Source: Thermoanaerobaculia bacterium
GTDB taxonomy: Bacteria > Acidobacteriota > Thermoanaerobaculia > Multivoradales > UBA5704
DNA: 10,329 nucleotides
NCBI GenBank assembly: GCA_025937035.1
Contig: JAICSG010000081.1
Location: 1 to 10,329, forward strand
Reading direction: 5' to 3'
This document shows, piece by piece, positions 5,634 through 10,329 of this stretch (positions within the stretch are counted from its first letter, which is position 1; every line of letters starts with the position of its first letter). Under the pieces are notes generated by a model. That model saw nothing but the letters and a program-made list of their open reading frames with translations. It did no database searches and was not told the DNA's origin. The translations under genes were made by a program, and so were the position numbers.

Positions 5634-6131
5634 TATAGTCGTCGCCCGCGAACGGGGGACGGGGGCGCCTTTGAGCCGGACGCATTGAAGAAGAGGCGCG
5701 CTTACAAGAAGTGGGCGGAGATGCTGCTTCAGGCGGAGATCGGCAGGATCCAGGAAGCGATGTTTTACCTGGACCGGCTTCGGGTGCTGTACGGCTACGA
5801 CGTGATCTCCAGCCTGCGGGACCGGTTCTCGTTCCACAAAGATGGAAACAAGCGGAAGCGATGCGCAATCAAGGAGTTTCAGCCCACGGACTCTTGGAAG
5901 GACGCCAATCAATGCCTCCAGCTTTGTGACCTTCTCACGGGCGTGGTGTTTCAATCGCTCTGCCCCAGCAAGAATCCGGTCAAGCTGACCGTCATGGAAT
6001 ACCTGTACGACCGGCTACAGCAGTACGGGGTAAAGAACAGGAGCCCAGGATACTGGCGAGGTTATTCGCAGGCGGTTCTAAGCAAACATTTCCCAAAATT
6101 CAGCGAGTGGTTTTGGGAACCCAAGAAATAG
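5634..6131 (+). pseudogene. Probable remnant of a DUF3800 protein (C-terminal part only)
   Basis: The frame is open from 5634 to the TAG at 6131; the first usable start is a TTG at 5685, giving 148 aa, with no Shine-Dalgarno. TDSWKDANQCLQLCDLLTGV resembles the C-terminal QLADL block of DUF3800 proteins (an RNase H-like fold often found near mobile or defence genes), here with the acidic Asp kept. The N-terminal YIDESG-type block and roughly 80-100 residues expected upstream are absent: the hairpin of the preceding gene lies there instead. Composition is clearly different: 30 of 60 bases are G/C at 5821-5880 and 27 of 60 at 6061-6120, against 48 of 60 at 1801-1860 in waaA. This suggests an acquired gene that lost its 5' end. 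It could instead be a short intact gene of unknown family; the DUF3800 call is moderate. Confidence 0.5.
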
Positions 6132-6255
6132 AAAAACCTAGTCAAGTGGACCGGCTGTCATCGGCGATCGGGGCATCCCCCAAACCCTCGGCCGGCGCCC
6201 TGGCTAGGCCTCTTTATCTTCCGCTTCTAAGGCTTCGACGTCAAGTCGGCCGCCT

Positions 6256-6999
6256 CTACACCTTCCCCCCACACAACCGGAAGTGCCCCAAAAACTCCTG
6301 CACCGCCGCGGGGTCGGCGGGGGTGCCGGCGTAGACCGCTTCGGGGACAGACTTCCCCTCGGAGCCGGCGGGAGCGGGGCCGATCCAGATGCCGAAGCGG
6401 AGGCGGTCGTCGGGGCATTCGGGGAGGACCATGGTGACTACCCCGTTCTCCTTCTGCCCCTTGTGGTCGATCTCGCCGCTGCTCGCCTGGTAGAGGACCT
6501 TCTGCCCCCCCACCTGGATCTCGCCCCGCCGGATGACCTTCTCGGTGTGGAAGCTCACGTTCGACTTGCCCCAGGGGGAGTCCTCGGGAGCCGGGGCCTC
6601 GCCGCGGAGGTAGCGCTCCATCTTCTCCCGGTTGTTCCGCAGGTGGCGCATGTTCATGAAGATGAAGCTGCGCTCGTGGTAATTCCCCTGGTCCGGCCCC
6701 TCCCCCGCGGTGGGCTCCTTGTCGGTGAGCACCACGAAGTCCATCAGGAAGGGGATCGACATGGCGCCGCCGGCGAAGTAGCCGGCCGGCAGGGTGTCGT
6801 AAGGGAGCACCTGGCGGGTCTTCGCCTCGCGGACCTTCGGGTCCTTGAAGCCTTCCGCCATCTGCTTGCCCTGGCGGTAGACCAGGTAGGTGAAGCCCAC
6901 GATGCCGGCCAGGGCGATCAGCACGGCGACGCCACAGCCGAGGCCGATGTACACCCACGGGGACGTCTGTTTGGGTTGCGGGCGGCCGTAGGGATCCAT
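6256..6999 (-). CDS. Single-pass membrane protein of unknown function
   Basis: This 247-aa protein has a short Pro/Gln-rich N-terminus (PYGRPQPKQTSP), one membrane helix at about residues 15-41 (WVYIGLGCGVAVLIALAGIV and on) and a soluble domain of about 200 residues. The soluble part has no Cys or His cluster or catalytic motif that I recognise; it holds FIFMNMRHL, YLRGEAP and a C-terminal FGIWIGPAP segment, and predicted strands alternate with charged loops. Orientation is unclear, with basic residues on both sides of the helix; the soluble domain outside the membrane is the more usual arrangement. The ATG at 6999 sits one base after the argS TGA, and GGAG 10 bases upstream lies inside the argS 3' end, so it is probably cotranscribed and coupled with argS. 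It ends with TAG 124 bases from the convergent DUF3800 fragment. No function is proposed. Confidence 0.75.
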   Translation of the reverse strand: MDPYGRPQPKQTSPWVYIGLGCGVAVLIALAGIVGFTYLVYRQGKQMAEGFKDPKVREAKTRQVLPYDTLPAGYFAGGAMSIPFLMDFVVLTDKEPTAGEGPDQGNYHERSFIFMNMRHLRNNREKMERYLRGEAPAPEDSPWGKSNVSFHTEKVIRRGEIQVGGQKVLYQASSGEIDHKGQKENGVVTMVLPECPDDRLRFGIWIGPAPAGSEGKSVPEAVYAGTPADPAAVQEFLGHFRLCGGKV

Positions 7000-7000
7000 G

Positions 7001-8917
7001 TCACATTTTCTCCGGGACGGGGATCCCCAGGAGCTCGCCCAGGCTCTCCAGGCCGCGGCGGAAGATCTGCACCGTGGCCAGGCGGCCGGCCCGCACCTGC
7101 GGGTCCTTCTCCTGGAGGATCGGGTGGCGGTGGTACAGGGCGTTGAAGCGCTGGGCGATGTCCAGCGCGTGGCGAGCGATCAGCGACAGCTCCAGGCTCT
7201 CGGTGGCCTTCTCGACCGTCTCCCCCGTCTGCGCCACCTCCAGGATCAGATCCCAGAGGTCCTCGCTCCACACCTCCTCGGGGAGCGCGGCCACCTCCTC
7301 GGGGAAGACGTCGGCGGCGATCCCCTCCTGCTGGAGGCGGCGGCGGATGTTCTTGGCCCGCACCAGCGAGTACTGGAGATAGGGGCCGGACTCCCCCTCG
7401 AAGCTCAGGGCCTCGTCGAAGTCGAAGGCGATCACCCGGTTGTTGGTGGCCTTCACCATGAAGAAGCGCAGGGCGGCGGTGGCGATCTCGTGGGCCAGCC
7501 CGTCGAGCTCGGCGTCCCCGAGGTCCCGGTTGCGCTTGGAGATCTCCTCGCGCGCCTTGAGCTCGAGCTGGTCGATCAGGTCGTCCGCCTTGACGCCGAT
7601 CCCCTTGCGGCCGGACATCTCCAGGGCCTTCTCTCCCTCGGACTCCTCCAGGAAGCCGAGCTGGCGGGCGGTGGCCGGCGAGAGGGCGACCATCTCATAG
7701 GCGAAGTGGACCGAGCGCTCCGCCTCCGAGGGGTGGCCGAGCGCCTGGAGCCCGGCGCGGACGATCTTCTGGAGGTAGCTCTGGCGGACGTCGATGACGT
7801 TGAACACCCGCCAGGCGTTGCCGAACAGCGGATGCCCCTCGACGCCGTCCTGGGTGGTCTCCCAGACCCCCTCGTCCTGCCAGAAGCGGTAGCCGAAATC
7901 ACGCCCCAGCAGACCGAATTTCCAGAGCTGGTAGGCGATGTCCTTGCCGACGTAGGTCACCGTGCCGTCCGAGCGCACGATCACCTTGTCGGGGTCCTCC
8001 AGGCCCGCGAACTCCTCGGCCTGCGACAGCGGCATCACCCAGCAGCCGGCGTTCTTCCCCTCTTTCTCCAGATGGACGGCGCCGCTCTCCTTCAGCCGGC
8101 CGAAGGCCTGCTCGAAGAACTGCAGCCCCAGGATGTCGCTCTCCCGGGTGAGCAGGTCGTAGGAGACGTCGATCCGCCGCATGGTGGCGAGGTGGCGGGA
8201 GACGATCCGCCGGGCCACCAGCCGCCCCATCTCGGCCCGCGGCCCCTTGCCGATCTCCATCTCGTGGAGGGTCTCGCGGCGGAGGCGCTGGCGCCCCGTG
8301 TCCTCGGCGAGCCAGCGGCCGACCTCGCTGTAGAGGTCCCAGCAGTAGAAGTCGAACGGCTCGGGAATGGCCTCCACCTCGGCCAGGGAGATCCCCCGCA
8401 GATCGACGAAGCCCACCACCACGTCCGCGAGCTGGACGCCGGTGTCGTCGATGTAGTTCTGGATCTCGACCGGGTAGCCGAGGCTCTTGAGCGACCGGCC
8501 GAGCACGTCGCCCAGCACGGCGTTGCGCAGGTGGCCGATGTGGGCCGCCTTGTTGGGATTGATGTTGGTGTGCTCGATGACCACCTTGCCGCCGCGCACG
8601 CCGCCGTCGAGAAGGGAGGCGTCCAGCATGGCGGCGGCGAAGGCGCGCCGGTCGAGAAAGAAGTTCAGGAAGCCGGCGCCCTGGATCTGGACGTCCCGCA
8701 CCTGGGGCCGCCGCGGCAGGGCGGCGGCCAGCTCCTCGGCGATCGCCCGCGGATTGCGCTTGAGCACCCGGGCGAGCTGCATGGCGGCGGGGGAGGAGAG
8801 GTCCCCCAGCTCCCGGCGCGGCGGCACCTCCAGCACCGGCTCGTGCTCGACGCCGAAGCGTTCCTGGATCACCCTGGCGAGGTCGGCCGCCAGCCCCTTC
8901 TTGAGCTCGGTCCACAT
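7001..8917 (-). CDS. argS: Arginyl-tRNA synthetase
   Basis: This 638-aa class Ia synthetase charges tRNA-Arg with arginine in the cytoplasm. Residues 1-90 are the ArgRS-specific N-terminal domain, which recognises the tRNA D-loop; RELGDLSSPAAMQLAR (35-50) is its conserved block. EHTNINPN (115-122) leads into HIGH at 126-129, followed by LRNAVLGD. The KMSKS site reads EMSGRKG (433-439), lacking the first Lys; many ArgRS share this, and Lys123, three residues before HIGH, sits where a compensating Lys is found in such enzymes. The DALR-type anticodon-binding domain covers about 510-638 and ends in the typical LLGIPVPEKM. Length is slightly above the usual 550-600. No Shine-Dalgarno precedes the ATG at 8917, but a TAGACT hexamer lies 10 bases upstream, so the mRNA may be nearly leaderless. 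It is divergent from the macrodomain gene and leads a two-gene unit. Confidence 0.97.
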   Translation of the reverse strand: MWTELKKGLAADLARVIQERFGVEHEPVLEVPPRRELGDLSSPAAMQLARVLKRNPRAIAEELAAALPRRPQVRDVQIQGAGFLNFFLDRRAFAAAMLDASLLDGGVRGGKVVIEHTNINPNKAAHIGHLRNAVLGDVLGRSLKSLGYPVEIQNYIDDTGVQLADVVVGFVDLRGISLAEVEAIPEPFDFYCWDLYSEVGRWLAEDTGRQRLRRETLHEMEIGKGPRAEMGRLVARRIVSRHLATMRRIDVSYDLLTRESDILGLQFFEQAFGRLKESGAVHLEKEGKNAGCWVMPLSQAEEFAGLEDPDKVIVRSDGTVTYVGKDIAYQLWKFGLLGRDFGYRFWQDEGVWETTQDGVEGHPLFGNAWRVFNVIDVRQSYLQKIVRAGLQALGHPSEAERSVHFAYEMVALSPATARQLGFLEESEGEKALEMSGRKGIGVKADDLIDQLELKAREEISKRNRDLGDAELDGLAHEIATAALRFFMVKATNNRVIAFDFDEALSFEGESGPYLQYSLVRAKNIRRRLQQEGIAADVFPEEVAALPEEVWSEDLWDLILEVAQTGETVEKATESLELSLIARHALDIAQRFNALYHRHPILQEKDPQVRAGRLATVQIFRRGLESLGELLGIPVPEKM

Positions 8918-8958
8918 GGCGGCGAGGAGTCTACACTATTGAGGATACAGGGGACTGA

Positions 8959-8975
8959 TATGATTCCTGGGGAGG
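8959..8975 (+). promoter_or_regulatory. Candidate -10 element and ribosome site of the macrodomain gene
   Basis: TATGAT (8959-8964) resembles a -10 element; no good -35 is spaced correctly (TTGAGG at 8939-8944 leaves only 14 bases). GGAGG at 8971-8975 lies 7 bases before the ATG at 8983 and supports that start over the in-frame ATG at 9031. The 65-base gap to argS must hold both divergent promoters. Confidence 0.4.
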
Positions 8976-8982
8976 GGGCCTG

Positions 8983-9558
8983 ATGCCAGAGATGACCAGG
9001 GACAGGGCCGACAACCGGGTCGATAATCACATGACGGTGACGCTGGACCACACCCAGCTCGAGCTGGTCGAGGGGGACATCACCGATCTGGACGTCGACG
9101 CCATCGTCAACGCCGCCAACGAGCACCTTCAATTGGGCACCGGGGTCGCCGGGGCGATCCGCAAGAAGGGGGGCCCCTCGATCCAGGTCGAGTGCGACCG
9201 GATCGGCGGCACCCCGGTGGGCACGGCGGTGATGACCGGCGCCGGCAGCCTCAAGGCCCGGCGGGTGATCCACGCCGTGGGGCCGCGCATGGGGGAGGGG
9301 GACGAGGACAAGAAGCTCGCCGCCGCCGTACGAGCCGCCCTGGCGCTGGCCGACCGCCGGGGCTTGAGGTCGATCGCGCTTCCCGCGATCTCCACCGGCA
9401 ACTTCGGCTTCCCCGTGGACCGCGCGGCGCGGATCATGCTCACCGAGATCCACCGCTTCCTCCAGGGGGGGACGAAGCTGGAGCGGGTCGTCCTCTGCCT
9501 CCACGGCGAGGAAGCCTTCAGCACCTTCAAGCGCGAGCTGCGCCGCGGGTTCCGGTAA
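8983..9558 (+). CDS. Macrodomain protein (ADP-ribose binding or hydrolase)
   Basis: The 191-aa product is one macrodomain behind a polar 20-residue N-terminus. LVEGDIT (28-34) supplies the Asp32 that contacts adenine in this fold, NAAN (43-46) is the ribose and catalytic loop, GTGVAGAI (52-59) the phosphate loop, VIHAVGP (95-101) a core strand, and ISTGNFGFP (136-144) the second phosphate-binding loop. The overall pattern resembles the AF1521-like and MacroD-type proteins that bind ADP-ribose or remove it from proteins or O-acetyl-ADP-ribose. The phosphate loop has Thr53 where many members have Gly (GGGVA). No partner ADP-ribosyltransferase or sirtuin is in view. Only 4 bases separate it from the following RNA methyltransferase, so they form an operon; a role in tRNA or RNA end ADP-ribose repair is conceivable but not shown. 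Binding is likely; hydrolysis is unproven. Confidence 0.92.
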   Translation: MPEMTRDRADNRVDNHMTVTLDHTQLELVEGDITDLDVDAIVNAANEHLQLGTGVAGAIRKKGGPSIQVECDRIGGTPVGTAVMTGAGSLKARRVIHAVGPRMGEGDEDKKLAAAVRAALALADRRGLRSIALPAISTGNFGFPVDRAARIMLTEIHRFLQGGTKLERVVLCLHGEEAFSTFKRELRRGFR

Positions 9559-9562
9559 GCGC

Positions 9563-10288
9563 TTGGCCCCCGCCGTCGTCCTCGTCCGCCCCCGCGAGGA
9601 GGGGAACGTCGGCTCCGCCGCCCGGGCGATGGCCAACATGGGGCTCGACCGGCTGATCCTGGTCGAGCCGGCGGCGGAGATCGGCAAGATCGGCACCGCC
9701 TTCGCGGTCGGCGCCAAACATGTCCTCGACGGCATCGAGCGGGTCCCCGACCTCCACCAGGCCCTCGCCCCTTTCCGGCGGGTGATCGGCACCACCTCCA
9801 CCCGCGACCGCCGGCTGGGCATCCCCCTCCTCTCCCCGCGCGAGCTCCCCCGCTGGCTGGCTCAAGGACCGCCGGACGTCCCCACCGCCCTGGTCTTCGG
9901 TCCCGAGGTGGGCGGCCTCACCAACGAGGATCTGGCGCTGTCGAGCGCCGTGGTGACCATCCCCTGCTCGCCGGTGCAGCCGACGCTCAACCTGGCCCAG
10001 GCGGTGCTGATCCTCGCCTACGAGCTGTTCGTGGCCCGCGGAGAGGAGGCCGCCGCTCCGGTGGCGCACCCTGAGCCGCCGGCCAGCGCCGCCGAGATCG
10101 ACGGCCTGCTGGAGCACGGCGGCCGGGTCCTCCAGAAGGTCGGCTTCGCCCGCGACGATTCCTATGAAGGGGTGCTGCGCGACCTCCGCCGCCTCGCCGC
10201 CCGGGCGGCGCCGGACAGCCGGGACGTGCGCATCCTGCGGGGGATCTGCCGGCGGATCGAGGGGGCGTTGGGGAAGAAGGGGACGTAA
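9563..10288 (+). CDS. TrmJ-type tRNA/rRNA 2'-O-methyltransferase (SpoU family)
   Basis: This 241-aa SPOUT-fold enzyme has the three knot motifs of the SpoU/TrmH class. Motif 1 is EGNVGSAARAMANMG (13-27), with the RNA-contacting Asn15 and Arg21; motif 2 is LVFGPEVGGL (110-119), fitting FGxExxGL; motif 3 is PTLNLAQAV (140-148). GTTSTRDR (76-83) is typical of the TrmJ subgroup, which methylates 2'-OH of nucleotide 32 (and sometimes others) in the tRNA anticodon loop using S-adenosylmethionine. A helical C-terminal part (about 165-241) matches E. coli TrmJ in length (246). The start is TTG at 9563, since the first ATG (codon 23) falls inside motif 1; no clear Shine-Dalgarno is seen, so translation probably follows from the macrodomain gene 4 bases upstream. 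The exact target cannot be read from sequence. Confidence 0.9.
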   Translation: MAPAVVLVRPREEGNVGSAARAMANMGLDRLILVEPAAEIGKIGTAFAVGAKHVLDGIERVPDLHQALAPFRRVIGTTSTRDRRLGIPLLSPRELPRWLAQGPPDVPTALVFGPEVGGLTNEDLALSSAVVTIPCSPVQPTLNLAQAVLILAYELFVARGEEAAAPVAHPEPPASAAEIDGLLEHGGRVLQKVGFARDDSYEGVLRDLRRLAARAAPDSRDVRILRGICRRIEGALGKKGT

Positions 10289-10319
10289 GGGCGGGCACCC
10301 CGCCCGGGGGGGAGTGCCC
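10289..10319 (+). terminator. GC-rich inverted repeats after the methyltransferase gene
   Basis: GGGCGGG (10289-10295), CAC, CCCGCCC (10299-10305) begins right after the TAA. An alternative pairing joins GGGCAC (10293-10298) with GTGCCC (10314-10319). Neither is followed by a U tract and the window ends 10 bases later, so termination is possible but not established. Confidence 0.35.
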
Positions 10320-10329
10320 CGGGGACGAG

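Noticed and set aside
6132..6255. Further gene fragment between the DUF3800 remnant and the membrane protein
   Set aside because: The 124 bases show no clear reading frame, RNA gene or hairpin with a U tract.
6998..8983. 661-codon open frame opposite argS and its neighbour
   Set aside because: It mirrors the complete argS with all catalytic motifs; the antisense product is Leu/Val/Gly/Asp-rich with no recognisable domain.
9031..9558. Shorter macrodomain starting at the second ATG
   Set aside because: No ribosome site precedes 9031, while GGAGG sits 7 bases before 8983.

Overview
The window is about 70% G+C and carries genes for lipid A and Kdo assembly, so it comes from a Gram-negative (LPS-making) high-GC bacterium. 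No gene here fixes the phylum. Acidobacteriota-like or other deep high-GC lineages would fit, but that is a guess. I see no tRNA, rRNA, CRISPR array, transposase or integrase.

Left part (1-4224): a minus-strand ECF sigma factor and its zinc-finger anti-sigma factor, the latter cut by the window edge, overlap by 4 bases. Across an 89-base divergent gap lies a plus-strand lipid A operon: waaA (Kdo transferase), lpxK (lipid A 4'-kinase) and an LpxL/HtrB-type late acyltransferase. All three are joined by ATGA stop/start overlaps and together add Kdo, the 4'-phosphate and a secondary acyl chain to the lipid A precursor at the inner membrane.

Middle part (4225-6255): a roughly 590-base non-coding stretch holds at least seven degenerate copies of a short GGAGCGNNNTCC-type repeat in both orientations, a perfect 9-bp hairpin and two AT-rich blocks. 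A near-consensus sigma-70 promoter with a structured leader follows and drives a secreted 238-aa protein of unknown function, which ends in a 17-bp perfect hairpin. After it comes a lower-GC fragment that looks like the C-terminal part of a DUF3800 protein without its N-terminal half, probably a decayed acquired gene.

Right part (6256-10329): on the minus strand, argS is followed after one base by a small single-pass membrane protein of unknown function. Divergently, on the plus strand, a macrodomain (ADP-ribose binding) protein and a TrmJ-type SpoU RNA methyltransferase lie 4 bases apart. The most unusual material is the repeat-rich intergenic region with its orphan secreted protein, together with the repeated placement of -10-like hexamers only 8-10 bases from start codons at the divergent gene pairs. 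No complete new defence or mobile system could be supported.
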